Origin: Physcomitrium patens
Lineage: Eukaryota; Streptophyta; Bryopsida; Funariales; Funariaceae
Length of the DNA: 64,000 nt
Direction of reading: 5' to 3'
Assembly (NCBI RefSeq): GCF_000002425.4
Contig: NC_037259.1
Location: forward strand, 3,025,902 to 3,089,901
In this document: in pieces, positions 37,317 to 50,255 of the stretch
How the letters are laid out: every line of letters starts with the position of its first letter
How positions within the stretch are numbered: position 1 is the stretch's first letter
The notes under the pieces: model-generated
Seen by the model: the letters and a program-made list of their open reading frames with translations, nothing else
The model's database searches: none
Told to the model about the DNA's origin: nothing
Translations under genes and position numbers: made by a program

Positions 37317-40300
37317 ATGATGGTGCCCAAGCCGGCCTCCAGCTGGGCCCGATTGATCACGACCGGCTTGCTTCGTCGTCCGTCGCATCCCTTCCACGCT
37401 TCGCGCTCCACCATTGCTCCAGTTCGATTTCCTTCTTCGCCGTCGTGTGGTCCTTTCGCTTCCGTCTTGCGCGAACGCCAATTCTGCTCGAGTTCCTCTA
37501 GCGGCGACGAGAGCGAGGATCATCTTGATGAGGTTTGCGTTGTGCTTAACTGCACGTCTCGTTTTGTTCATGTTTTATCTACGGAGGTTTACATGAGATT
37601 CTGTGATTTTTTTTAGACGGATGTCTCGCATGTACGAGGAGAGTTACAGATTGTGGAGATGTGTTGCTTTTTTATTTTTTTGTTAGTAGGATGGTTTTAA
37701 GCGTATTGGGATCAAAACTTGTGCTCCATGTGGTGGTATCTTGCTAATTTGGCTAGAGGTCGTTTGTGAAGATGCATCTGGTGTAGCACAATCAAACTAT
37801 ATCTTCGCATTTTTCTTTAAAAAGATTCTATATTTCATTCCAGCATAATTCTATGGATCGATGGAACAGAGCAGTGTATGAAAATTGTGTCATTTCGGGA
37901 TGTATCAGTTGTATCAAAGAGCTGGAAGCGATTGCTTGACTTTCCGCACGAGATAGTGTGCAATTCAATGGCCCGATTTTGTGATTTACCCAAGTTATTT
38001 TTTATTCGCAGTTTCTCGACTTTCCTGGGGCTAAGGTTGGGTTTATCAACAAAATCAAGTTCACAGCGGAGCGACCGCAGGAACCGGTGCCCTGTTTTCG
38101 TGTCCTGGACGATCATGGGCGCCTTATAAAGGATGCTTACATGCCAGAGGTTGGTAGATGCATCACGACATGTGCTAACTTAGACAACAACGAAGCATTT
38201 ATCTATTTTCCTTCACATCCATTTAGCTATCTGGCTAGCTGTCTTTCTTTCTTGCTTGCATTCTGCTACGAACAATCAATTGCAATCTCTGCTATGGATG
38301 CATGCTACCATCATTTTTGGATATATTCAGCATGGTTTTTGATCTCATGTAGACATTTGGATGATGTAATCCAGGTGGATAAGCCTCTTGCAATTAGGAT
38401 GTACCAAAATATGGTGACCCTTCAGGTTATGGACACTTTATTCTTCGAAGCGCAGCGACAAGGTCGGTTCTCGTTTTACTTGACCACGTTCGGAGAGGAA
38501 GCCATCAACATTGCGTCTGCAGCTGCACTAAATAATGACGATATGGTGTATGCCCAGGTGAACTGATCTCAGGCATCTTTTGAATCCCCTAAGGGCTTAG
38601 ATTAAAACAAGACTCGAACGAAACCTATGCAGGGCTTAAGCAGTGATACAAGAAACTATTCCGAGCTTTAATGTTCAAATTGGAATGTGCACGTGTTGTG
38701 ATCCCTTTCTCTACGTCTCACAATAGATAAATTGACTAGAACATTTTGTTTCGATTCTTATGCAGTATCGAGAACCAGGCGTGCTGATGTGGCGAGGTTT
38801 CACCCTTAAAGAGTTTGCCAATCAGTGTTTCTCGAATGTTGCTGACTACGGTAAGGGTCGTCAGATGCCGGTGCACTACGGCTCAGCAAAGCTTAACTAC
38901 CCTACTGTTTCATCACCTATCGGGTGAGGCTTCACCTGCTCTTCAAAAGCCAAGTTTAGCTTGAATTGATATTCATAGATCAAGTTACGTCATGATCTGT
39001 AGTGCTACTGAGATCCTCTGCACTTTATGTCGTGGCTTGATCTCGGAATTTTTTGTGTCCAGCTCGTACATTGCGAACATGTTGTTCAAATTAATGGATT
39101 TAAGTCTCTAGGCGCATCTATCCTGTGGTTACCCACATCTGATATGTCTGCTACGAGCTTTTGCAGAACGCAGCTTCCACATGCGGTTGGTGCAGCATAT
39201 GCTTTCAAGATGGACCAGAAGCCCCTTTGCACGACAACTTTTTTTGGCGAAGGTGCTTCAAGTGAGGTATGTAATTCGCTGATTTTGTACCACAACATCA
39301 ATTTGGAGGTTCGCCATGTACGATCACTTTTAACGCCTGCAATCCTTCACGAAAGGATGACGATTTCATTTTTGTTTTTTAGTTTTTTTATTTATTTTAT
39401 TTTATTTTTCTCGAGTGCATTTCAGTGCAGTCATTTTTGGTGAAAAAACCGATGGTAATATTTGACCTCAGACGTTGACGAGCTCCCCGTCTTCTTCCAG
39501 GGTGATTTTCACGGGGCGATGAATTTTGCAGCTGTTCTAGAAGTACCTGTTTTATTTATATGCCGTAATAATGGATTCGCTATCAGCACTCCAGCTTCCG
39601 AGCAGTTTAAGAGTAAGATGCACCTCTTTGACTGATGTACCCATATATTATCTTTACAGTTTCGGCCCTCTCCTTTAGAAACTTACTGTTGAATGTTCTG
39701 TGTGTACATATTAGAAGGGTTTCGATCTCGTCTTTGAGAAGTGGTAGATCTTCAATTCATTGTACTATTCAACTAATGTCAACTTTAGTTAGTGTAGTGA
39801 ATATTTTTTATATTTCCGCCATTGTACTTGTCTCACTAGCTGTTTGAATGAGAAGGTGATGGGGTAGTTGCGAAAGGTCACGCATATGGAATGAGAAGCA
39901 TACGTGTTGATGGCAATGATACTCTTGCAATGTATGCTACGGTCAAAGCTGCACGAAAGATGGCCGTGGAGGAAAGCCGACCCATCCTTATCGAGGTAGA
40001 GCTAAAATTCACTCTCTATTTCTCTAGCAGACCCAAGAACATTTTTTCCTTTCAACTGGGCACTAAGTTGTTCACCACACTATATCGAAGTAAGTGTTGT
40101 ACGGACCTTGAACACGTTCAGCATTAAACTTGTTTGCTCTTCGTTGCTAGCTGCTGAAATCTTGCCCAATTGGATTGAAAACAGGCATTGACGTACAGAG
40201 TAGGTCATCACTCAACATCAGATGACTCTGGTAAGTACCGCAAGGGTGACGAGATGCAGCACTGGAAAACAATGCGTGATCCAGTTTTGCGTTTCCGACG

Positions 40301-40785
40301 TTGGTTGGAAGGAGAAGGATGGTGGGACACGGATGCAGAGCAGAAGCTTCGATCCGATGCACGCAATGAGGTTTGCCATTCGTTAATTCATCTAGTTGTT
40401 TGCAGATACCGATTACAGAGTTGAATTTGCTGCTGGTTCGACCAGGTAGCATGCTAGTTCTCTTTTATACTCAGAATCCTGGAATTAAGTCGGCTTAGTC
40501 GGTATGATTGGTGAGCCTTTGTTGCTGTCGTGCTTGACTAACTTGAAAGGTTTGCTTTTTTTGTGAATATATCAACCTGGAGCTGATTTTGGGATTTTGC
40601 TACTGGTGGTTCAGGTCATCTCGGCCTTGCAGAGTGCGGGCAGTCAAATGAAACAACCCCTAACAAATTTGTTCACGGATGTATATGACACCATTCCCAG
40701 AAATCTCATACAACAAGAAAAGGAACTGAGATCAACTGTGGGAAGACATCATGAGGATTATCCATCTGATGTGCCCTTGTACTGA
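37317..40785 (+). CDS. BCKDHA: Branched-chain 2-oxoacid dehydrogenase E1 subunit alpha, mitochondrial
   Basis: Nine exons join in frame: 37,317-37,532, 38,012-38,149, 38,375-38,557, 38,766-38,923, 39,167-39,266, 39,501-39,612, 39,856-39,995, 40,185-40,370 and 40,615-40,785, giving 467 aa, the usual plant length. Residues 1 to about 65 are Ser/Arg-rich with few acidic residues, as in a mitochondrial presequence; the mature part begins near '[10 protein letters not shown]'. The TPP-binding segment runs from '[17 protein letters not shown]' to '[11 protein letters not shown]' (about 260-300). '[11 protein letters not shown]' (about 354-364) matches the loop phosphorylated in animal E1-alpha. The enzyme decarboxylates the 2-oxoacids of Leu, Ile and Val as an alpha2-beta2 tetramer bound to the E2 core. 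The start is the first in-frame ATG; a second ATG follows directly. The frame stays open upstream to about 37,062, but without an ATG. Confidence 0.95.
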
Positions 40786-42539
40786 TATCTTAAAAGATGA
40801 AGCTTGAAAGATATCAGGTGTTGATATGCCTTGCGATTGTGAATCCATACGTTAGATACTATTCAACAGGTCAGAAGCTTCTGAGTGCTACCTCCACAAT
40901 GACCTATCTGTTTAATATGCACATCTGTACATTCTGTTCTTGTAATATAAATTCTCTCGAAGCAGTAGTCAGCGGATGAAGCAGTTGTCAGAAGGATTAA
41001 GCAATAGAGTTTCACAAGCATAGTTGAAGTCACTGCTGGGTAGCACAAGCGCTGCATAGACCAACTTAGGATTGAATACTGGTTTGATAGAGGGAATCTT
41101 TGGAACCCTTATTAAAAAAGTGGAGCTAGAATCATAGTGCTTCGTCTTCCTACTAATTTCTTACCTCTACAATTTCACGATAATTAGTGATATGGAGATT
41201 TCTTTGGATTTGAAAACTGATCTTTTTTTTCAAGGCTTGAGATTTTAATCAATGACATCAATGAACAGCAAAAGCATGGCTGATGAGCTTATTGCATATT
41301 TTCACATCTAATTCTATTAGCAATTGTAGTTGTTGTAACCAAGCAACTAAAATGTGGAGCATCCACTCAAAGACAAGTGTTAAACTACCAGCAGTCTTCG
41401 AAACAAGATTATCATGAACCCCTCAAGAAGCGGCTGGAGTAGTCTTCGATTTCTACTAGGTTTTTGTTATAATCAATGCTCTCAACTCTTCTTTCTTACT
41501 AATGAAATCCACAGCCATATGCTGCGTTTATGAGTATAAAAATCAAAAGGGCATTACATTAAATTTAGCATGCTGTTGTGCTATCTGTACTGCTTATAAT
41601 ACATCCTGTCTCCATTTCAAAATACTAAACAAATACGTGGTGTGTGCAAGCATTTATCACGTGGTACCCAATTGTGCCATGCCTACAAACATCGATAATA
41701 ATTGCTAACGTACAAGTCAACTTTAGTGCCAGTTGATGTTATGCTATGATAGGTAAACAGTTTGTAAATGAATTTTTCTTCAAAATTATTTGATTATACG
41801 GCCCTCATTAAAGCTTACACGCTAAGAACATTCACACTAAAGCTAATTCAAAAATTTGTTAGCCAGACTAATTGTTGTGCTGGTCAAGCTAAATAAACAT
41901 AAAATTCCATGATTCATTATAAACATTTCTTAATAATTGTGAAGATGATTAAGCGTTATGACATTAGGTATACACAAGCCTGTTCCACTAATATTAACCA
42001 GATTGCGCAAAATTGATAGATTTTAGTAGAGATAATCGAAAAACAAACAAGAGATTTCTTTCTTGAATAGGTGGTTGGAGATAACTCTTGATGCAATGTT
42101 TGAAATACCTAAACTATGCATCATGCACTCCAAGTAAATGCCCAGTAATGTGGAATACGATTTAGAGACAGGTGCTGTTAGATGTCACTTTTCTATTAAA
42201 CAAATAAGATTCTAATCGAGGATCAAAACAAATTTCGCATAACCATCATCACTTGTTTAGACACACATTAAGAGAAAAGACATATTGGAGAAGCAAGCAT
42301 GGCAACGAACACCAACTCCACTTGCATGGATCTTTTTGAAACCATCTGCAAAATGATATTGTTTCTCAGTCTCGCTCATGTCAACTATTTCCAAAACCAG
42401 TAAAACGATCTGGGAATCAGTGGCAATCAAGCAATCAACCAGTACAACACTGACTTACTGTTGATCATCACATGATGTAAACAAAAGAAGAATGGATTGT
42501 ATATTTGTACAGGAACATGATATAGGATGCAGACAGGCA
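40786..42539. other. E1-alpha 3' UTR and intergenic DNA
   Basis: The first 200-300 bases are probably 3' UTR (TGTA- and AAT-rich, with candidate poly(A) signals such as 'tgtaatataaa' near 40,940). The rest, to the stop codon of the convergent minus-strand gene, holds no open frame with recognisable features. Part of 42,200-42,539 is probably that gene's 3' UTR. Confidence 0.5.
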
Positions 42540-43589
42540 TCAAGCAGCTTTGGCACCACAACGATCTAACCCGGGATTACCACTGGCATGTATCTCAGCA
42601 AAGATCAGCTCTTGCAATGAAGACCAAGTACTCTCCTGAGGTCTACTAGACTGGCGCAGAAGCATGAAAGCTTGCTCTCTCAGAAAAGGACCTAGACCCT
42701 GCGCTAACCTTTGCTTTTCCAATGATAATCTCCGTCGATCTAACTCGGCCATCCTGCAAACAACATGATCTCGTCAGTGACAGAAAATTTGAACAGAAAA
42801 CATGTACTTTTACATATTAAAGTCAAATGCAGTGTTTCTGACCAGTTGAAATTACTCTAACAGTCAGATAAGCTACGCCCACAACTTAACATCACTGATT
42901 AAGCATTAATGGTAAAGTCCAAAAGCGGGCGTACCTCAATGCAACAGAATTCCGAGGTCGGTGAAAATTTGAGTCAGAACCATTGCAGCCCGAAGGTGCA
43001 GCACCAGAGTCTTCACGGCGCACCTCCGAGTCACTGTCACATTTCCCAAGCATAATCTCATATACACCGGGCGATTCCACTCAGATAATCGGATATGATA
43101 CGATATAGTTGTAAAGAGCCGTAGCCGTAAGACGACACCCGAGGAAACTCTAGATCGATTATTCATACAAAGCACTCCGCTAATTTTATTTTGGGTTTAA
43201 AAACTTTTCGGCGATACGTACAAGGTCCACGATGCTGTACATACCAGATTCTACTGCAAGTCTCCGTGGCATTATGGTTAAGTGTCGCACGGACACCAAA
43301 GTTTACTGTTGCGGACGAGCCTCTGGAGGAACTTCTGTGCCTAGTAAAAGTGGTGCTGGAAGTTGTCTTCTGGTGCGGCACCTGTCATCGCAACGGAAGG
43401 AACATGTAGGTTCAAGGAAGAATAAACATAAAGCAAATGTCACTTGAGAGAGAAGAAATGTTGAACAGAGAACCACAAAATGTCATTGAGCTGTAGATGC
43501 AGCACAACGAGACGAAATGCAAAGAAACTCACCTGATTCATAATGCCGACTCCCGACAGACAGAGGGGCAGTCCACCTCCCTTCGACAT
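42540..43589 (-). CDS. Unrecognised small multi-exon plant protein
   Basis: The best-supported pair of exons on the minus strand is 43,053-42,935 joined to 42,753-42,540 (GT/AG borders, 111 codons with stop). It encodes a Ser/Asp-rich start ('CDSDSEVRREDSG') and a helical, charged second exon ('MAELDRRRLSLEKQRLAQGL', later 'LREQAFMLLRQ'). Two further likely exons lie upstream: 43,589-43,533, starting with an ATG ('MSKGGGLPLCLSG') and ending at 'cag|gtgag'; and 43,381-43,245, Ser/Thr/Arg-rich, ending at 'ctg|gtatgt'. Their reading frame does not pass cleanly into the 43,053 exon with the strongest splice sites, so the join is unresolved. I do not know the family. It is convergent with the E1-alpha gene. 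Confidence 0.45.
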
Positions 43590-44744
43590 CTCCACCCGAC
43601 AAAAAAAAAACGGCTTCTGTCGAAAGTTCGACGGATTCTGAAGTTGTATTCTACGCCTTGTCACCCTACGTAGATTTCAATCAAATGTCTTGCTGATCTG
43701 CAACCGCAGCCTTCAAAGAAATCTACACTCTTACGATCTGAGCATGCGACTGCAATGCAAGAGATCCGCACACAGCCAGCACCAGACCTCCGAAAACCTG
43801 CCTCAAAATAACCGAGAATGTCCAATACCACGAAGCCGATCCAAACAGCTCCTACGATACACGACACAGAACCAGAGCCTCCCCTTCGCACATTCCACAA
43901 AAAGACTCAGGGAACGTAACCCAAAGAGAAAAGAACCCCGATCGGTAGAACCCCTAGTTTACAACCACTAAAAGAAGCTGGCTGAGGCTGCGGTGTAACG
44001 CGCTTCCCCGCCTTCGACTTCCACCCACCTTCCTCCAAAAAAACCTACAAAGAAAACCTCGCAAACGAGACCACCGTCTGGGAGAAAATCTACAGGCAAG
44101 ATCGAGGATCGGGAAGCTCAGAGAGGGTTAAGTCTGCGAAAGCAAACATTGCTATGTAGCCCGTCCTCCGAATGCCACGAGCAGATTTCGCAGCACAGAG
44201 CACGTCGGCAGGGACTGCGTCAACGCAGACCACCCCAGCAGAGATAACATGTACCCTTGACGGAAAAGGGGGAAATGAGAATCCGAAGAGTGGAAAACGG
44301 CAAGTGCTCCGGAGCAGCAGCATCGATAGAGAAAGAGAGTGAGCGCGAGGGTGTGGCGATGGCAGCAGCAGGACGAGGTTGGTTGGTTGTTGGGGTGTGG
44401 GCGCGGCGATGGTGGCAGTGCCCGTGGCCAGCTCCACCATAGGGACGCGACGCAACGCGACGCGAGACAACTGCTGCCCTGCAACAGGTGGCGACTCGCT
44501 CAAAGTCTCGTCCTGAATCTCGACCTGAGTCTCAAAAAGTGGGCTGGAGATGCAAGGCTGGACCACAGCGACGTTCTCTTCTAGTTATCTGTCCATCTAG
44601 TCGGGAACTGGTCCACGTAATTGTCCTCGGCGTTCCTCCCTCGTTCCCCTTCACGTTCCCTTCGAGTTCCCCTTGAAGAGCTGCCCAGCCTTTCCAATAT
44701 ATGTCTGTAAATGTGTGTGGGTGTAAATAAATAAAAAAGAACAT
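43590..44744 (-). promoter_or_regulatory. Probable 5' UTR and promoter of the minus-strand gene
   Basis: A GC-rich stretch upstream of the 43,589 ATG, with overlapping open frames on both strands (the longest is 44,090-44,566 minus, 158 codons). None shows a known domain. A short run of 'gacgc/aacgc' repeats lies at about 44,450-44,470. The region looks like a long bryophyte-type 5' UTR and promoter, but a separate unrecognised exon cannot be excluded. Confidence 0.35.
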
Positions 44745-45117
44745 GAACTTGTGCTTCTGAATTTTGAGTACAGCTTTCTCATATTTGAAACATATTTCAA
44801 TTTTTCATTATTTGTGATTTACGTTCCCAGACAATTTTAATTTTATTTTTTTGTCATTTTGAATTATTTTTTCTTTAATTAGATTAATTTGTGTGTTTTT
44901 AAAAAGTTTCATTGATTCAAAACAAATACTATTTATTCTATTTTCTTAAAATAAAAATATTCTTTACATTATTCATAGAATCAAAATATACAATACAAAT
45001 AACAAACTAAATTTTATATCATTACAATTTTAAATAACCTTATTACAAATAAAAAAACATTAATGTTAAATAACCTTTTACATATTGAATCATGCTCCAA
45101 ATGATTAAACTTGGATA

Positions 45118-45174
<57 letters not shown>

Positions 45175-45413
45175 TAAGAATATTAAATTGACCTTGGCTA
45201 TTACTAAATTGACCCACCCATCTTAACCATAATGAAAAATAAATAAATAACTAAAATAACCTCTAGATTCATTTCTCTAATAAAAAAACAACCACATTCC
45301 TCTAATACTAGATCCACAACCAATAAAAAAAACAACCACATTCATCATGATTACCATATTCATCATCATGTGTGGATCAATTTAGTAAAATCATAGGTCT
45401 ATTTAACATTCCC

Positions 45414-45444
<31 letters not shown>

Positions 45445-47489
45445 CTTGATGCTAAAACATTGATCCCAATCCCACTTTGGCTACCTTAATATGTAATTTG
45501 TTATAGATTTTGTTTAAACATCTTTTTGGTTGGCCTTTGATTTATTCATATCTCATCCTTCAATGTTTTTAAATTTTAAATTTTTGTGGATAGGTGCAAA
45601 GAGTAGCTTTGCATTTTTCTATATTTCAAATTATTTTTATAACCACTTTAGATTATGATTAGATTTATATTTGTAGCAATTAATAACATTTCATAAATTT
45701 ATTTGTATTACAAAGAATTTACAGATTTTATTGTAAATAAATTATTCTATTCAATTATTATCTATTTTGCCCGTGTGAGATTATTTTGCATAGACTTTTT
45801 AGATTCCAAAATAAAATATTATTATTTTATTTTTGAATATTTTTCTTAGTCATTTTTTTATCAGTTATTATTTATTTCGAAATAACTCATAAATCACTCA
45901 GCATTCAATTATTTAAAAATAATATTTTACTTATTGTGCTGACATATAAATAAAAGGTTAATGATTTATATATTAATAAATTAGTTATTTATAAAATAAA
46001 CAAATATACACATTAAATAAGAAAATAAAATTTTATATCAAAATACCAATGTTGTTGAAATAAATCCAAAAGTAATATCACATCTACACAATTGTTTATT
46101 TATTATATTTTTTTTAGATCTATTGTTAAATTTTAAAATTTATTTATTTTTATATTTTGAGTTTTTTTTTTATTTTACTTTTTTTATATAGATCATAAAA
46201 TTTTCCATCCATATGTGTATAAATCTAAATAAAAAAATAATTTTTTTATATATTATATAACAGTTTAAGCATATACTGGTATAATTCAGAATACATTTGG
46301 ATTTTTAAAAATATAACTTCTAATTTTTTTTTTTTTTTTTTTTTAAATCCTTTACCAAAGCATAATATAAGTTTTGTTAATACTATTTAGAAGCATATGC
46401 ATTAAAGGATATTTTAGCATAAAAACATAGTGGTTTGTGACACATTTACTAAATAAAGAAGTTATTTTAAATAAGTACTAAGAGATATATCCAATTCTTG
46501 AGTTTGATCCACCGTTATGTAGCTTTATTTAATAACTTTCAACAAATCAAAGATATCTCCTTTATATTCTTTTGACAAGTTACAACTTCTTGTGAATATG
46601 TTCTTATTACTTTACTATCAATTTTCAATTTCATCAGCATTTTTCTCCATCAATACATCCTCTCTATCTAATACTTCTTATTAGCAAACTCAAATACAAT
46701 AGAAGATAGAATAGGACATGATTGTTATTTTGTCCTTAACAGATGTAATGATGTAGTACTTATAAAGAGGCCCCTCTAATGTAGGACAAATTGTTTGATG
46801 TAGGACATTTTTCCACAACAAAAAAAGAAAAAAAAGAAAAAAAAGAAAAATGTTTCCTGTATTAAGACAAAGTTGAAAGATGACAACATTAAATGCAATC
46901 TAACAAATTTCTCATTGGAAGGGGTGTTGCACACCAAACAATGCCTTTTGCTTCACTACAAGAGAGGAAATAAAAAAAGAAAAAAATAATTCAATTTTAA
47001 ATTATTAGTAATATCTAATAACATATTGCCTTTAATTATTAGTGGAAGTTTTGTGCCTTACATAACTTAAGACAGGATATGTAAAACAATGTCCTACATT
47101 GGAAGAGTGTGCTTGTGAACCACAAACAAGACCAAAGTTTGAATATATCAAATATCACATTTGTATCTGGAGCGAAGGAATTCACCACAAAACTCAGCTT
47201 GGCAAACAACTTTGGTACTCCAATTAAAGGGCCCCACAGCAACGCCAGGAACCCTCAAAGGCGGCGCTTTTAAAACCCACTACTTTTTTCTTATTGAGTA
47301 GCAGTAAGTTTTACTTTTTGGGATGCTTAACCCAAAAGTTTTCACAACTGGGTACCAGGATGAGTGCATTAAACATAACGCCGTCGTCCAGATACTCCTC
47401 CTCGGCGTGTTCCCCAATGCATTGTTTACAGAAAAGACAAAGAAAAGAAAAGAAAAGATTAGGATGAAGATGATTTTCTTTTCTTTTCA
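44745..47489. other. AT-rich intergenic DNA with microsatellites
   Basis: No gene is recognised. It contains (TA)n followed by (GA)n at 45,122-45,174, (TA)n at 45,413-45,439, poly-T at 46,324-46,344 and an A8G-type purine run at about 46,819-46,850. Around 46,740-47,250 composition becomes more mixed ('tgtaggac' occurs several times), but no feature can be assigned. Confidence 0.6.
45122..45174. repeat. Compound (TA)n(GA)n microsatellite
   Basis: About 27 bp of alternating AT pass directly into about 26 bp of GA. Confidence 0.95.
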
Positions 47490-47509
47490 GTCGATCATCT
47501 TCATCCTAA
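47459..47509. repeat. Perfect 16-bp inverted repeat with 19-bp spacer
   Basis: 'ttaggatgaagatgat' (47,459-47,474) is the exact reverse complement of 47,494-47,509. The spacer is TTTTC-rich and mirrors the AAAAG-rich run just left of the first arm (about 47,434-47,457), extending the potential fold. The right arm belongs to the decayed UPF2 copy. Confidence 0.95.
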
Positions 47510-50198
47510 CCTTTGTATTCGAAGACTACGGGCTTGAGGTCTTGTCTAGCTTACATGCAGTTCTGTTGTCTCCTTTCTGCCTTGCACTTCTGGCAAGTGA
47601 ACCTGTTTGTTGGAGTATATCGCATTTCGGGTTTCCGAGAATCTATACTTTCTAGCACAAGAGCACGACGCTCACGATCAGAGTCGGCTTCTTCACCTAG
47701 TGTAAAGAGTACATTCACTATAAATATACATTGTCAAGACAAACGGCGCCTTCTTCAGCATTACCTTCACCGGCTCTTTCTTTCCTCTAGACCTGCAGTA
47801 TCGGGGCCCCACCTTCCAGCTCATGGTTACTTGCAATGTCCGTGATCAGATACACTTGTTGATACGTCAGTGATACGAAACCTGAAGTCCAGGAAAAATC
47901 AATATGGTGAAGATTATCTGGTGCTAACAAATCAACTCTATGATGCGATATGGAGCTCAGTACTTTCATCAACATGGTCTGGGTTCTAGACTTTCCCCTG
48001 GTCCTCTTCTTCCTCCTCGCAATCAGCCTCCATAGTTCTACCTTCGTTGTCCGCCTAGTAAGCTCATCCCGCTACGTGAACTCTTGAAGGTCTTGTCCTA
48101 AGAGGGTGCAGCTCCACTATTTCGGCATCTTTGAAATATTATGATGCTGGATTGTTGACATGCACCACGACATCTGATTAAGATGGTGGGTTTGAACGAC
48201 GACAACTACGTTCTTTCTTCGAAGATGCTACGTTGTGATCAGCCTCATCTAGCTCAAGCAACGCACCATCTTTAGACGGAGATTTGCTCATAGATCCTGT
48301 AAACAGTAACAAACCGTTATGTCCTATTTTTTGCTCGTGTCCCACAATATCACAATACCCCATAACTAGTGTTAGGCTGTCCATGAAGTAAAAATAGCAG
48401 AAATAAACGTGTGACAATGAAAATATTAAATATATAATGAGGAACGGTGAAAAATAGTACATCCTGAATACCGAATTCTACGACCGAATAATTACTCCTA
48501 AAACAAGAACGTATGTTTGAGAATAGATTTGAAAATGATCAAAGCGACCCTTGGATAACCTCGACCAAAACATTGTCCATAAGTTTCAAGCAGCATGATG
48601 ACAATCTGAAGTCGAAAGCAATCCTCTGGAGGATCCAGCACGTCTTGCTGCAATTTACCTACAAAAGTGAAGCGGCAAGTAAGAATCGAAACCTGAAAGC
48701 AGATAAGATTTAGACAGAAATTTACAAATCCATTATTGGCAACAAAATAGCAACAAATAGTAACCCAACGGAATAAGATATCATTCATGCATGATCGCTT
48801 AATAGTCCCAGAAGTTGAGTTTTGGTTTCTGAACGAGCACAAACAAACCATTATATCTACTGCCAGTGCAGGCAACATCGACTGCGTAACAGTAAAAAAT
48901 GTTGAGAGTTAAATCTACAACAGGAACAATGAGACGGAGTAAAGAACATACAAAAGCTGTAAGCAAGACATAATTCTACCTGCATAGTCTACATCAATAA
49001 TCTGGTATGCTGAAAAGCTGTGAAATGATTGATTCGTCAGTTATTTGCAAATGTAATTTACTGAACAATGAAAGGGAACTCAAAAAGGTATGAAAACATT
49101 TACCACCGAAGTTCCATGACCAAAGCAAATGATCAGGTAGAGAGTGTAAAAGATGGCAGGAGAGTCAATGAAGCGGTAGCAACTCGAAGAAATCGTATAT
49201 GCAATGAGCCGCTAATGCGTCTTATACTTCAAACTCACGCTAAAAGCTTGAAGAACCTGAATGGTTTCACCTGATCATCTGTAAAGAGGATGTTTATTTA
49301 ACCAGTTTACAACTGAAATGATGCAAAAACTCTTCATCTCCCCGCTGGAAAAAGCTTGTCCAAAACTCCATTCAGTGTATACCGAGACAAATTTGGAGAG
49401 GTGAGATACAGGCTCACGTTCCTACAGCAAAACACAGCGGACAATTTGTTACTGTATTTGATGCTGAGAAGATCTAAGCACAACACAATGTGATGGCTTT
49501 GACTAGTGAAGAATCATGCCCTCGTTAACCACAGCATTTGCAAATGCATCATCATGTCGGCTAAGACCAGTAGTTAAAGAGGCTATCAGGTGAAAATTGG
49601 CTGTATTTTCCTTTGAGGGCCTCCATGAAGCATTTCATCAATCCGCTCCATGGAAGCTTTCTCAACTGCCGCAGAACCCGATCAGTTGTGTTATCAAGAT
49701 CCGCAGACAGTAGATTCCAGGTTTGCTGCAAAATAGGAAGTGAATGTCAACATCTCTGTTTGAGCAGGAAAGAATATCCTTCTGCGTAGTAAATAACACA
49801 AAGGCCGTTATCACGAGGACAGAACTGGGGGCAGCACACGGGTCACAAAAATAGGGAGGAATGTTTTTACTTGATACAAGTGTCGAAGGACTTAGGAGAT
49901 ACGAGCAGATCTCTCCTGTGGCTTACATGGGTAGTGAGCGTTTTCTCCAAGAGTACAATGTCGATCATCCAGGTTATTAACATTCTTGAGGCGCATTATA
50001 ATCTCAAACACATATCCCTGACGTAAGGATGTCTCTGGAAGCTTAGGAAGCTTAGGAAGACTCTAACAATTTGCATGCCACGTCGATGTTGTGATGTGTA
50101 AATCGCCAGAACATGACTACAAAGGCAAGCACAAAGAGCTCAGATGAACGGTCACAATTGGTAATTAACCTGTATGGTATTTCAGTGTTAGGTCAAAT

Positions 50199-50255
50199 GA
50201 AAAAAAAGAAAAGAAAATAGAAAAGAAAAAAAAAGAAAAAAAGAAAAAAAAAGAG
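50199..50255. repeat. Homopurine A/G tract
   Basis: About 55 bp of A with scattered G (one T), in a non-matching (probably intronic) gap of the UPF2 copy. Confidence 0.9.

Noticed and set aside
37154-37571. Two long minus-strand frames (86 and 131 codons) opposite exon 1 of the E1-alpha gene
   Set aside because: They mirror the GC-rich presequence exon; the plus-strand product is a clear E1-alpha and the minus frames have no features.
47323-47845. Two 110-codon plus-strand frames
   Set aside because: They are antisense to the UPF2-derived sequence and have no features of their own.
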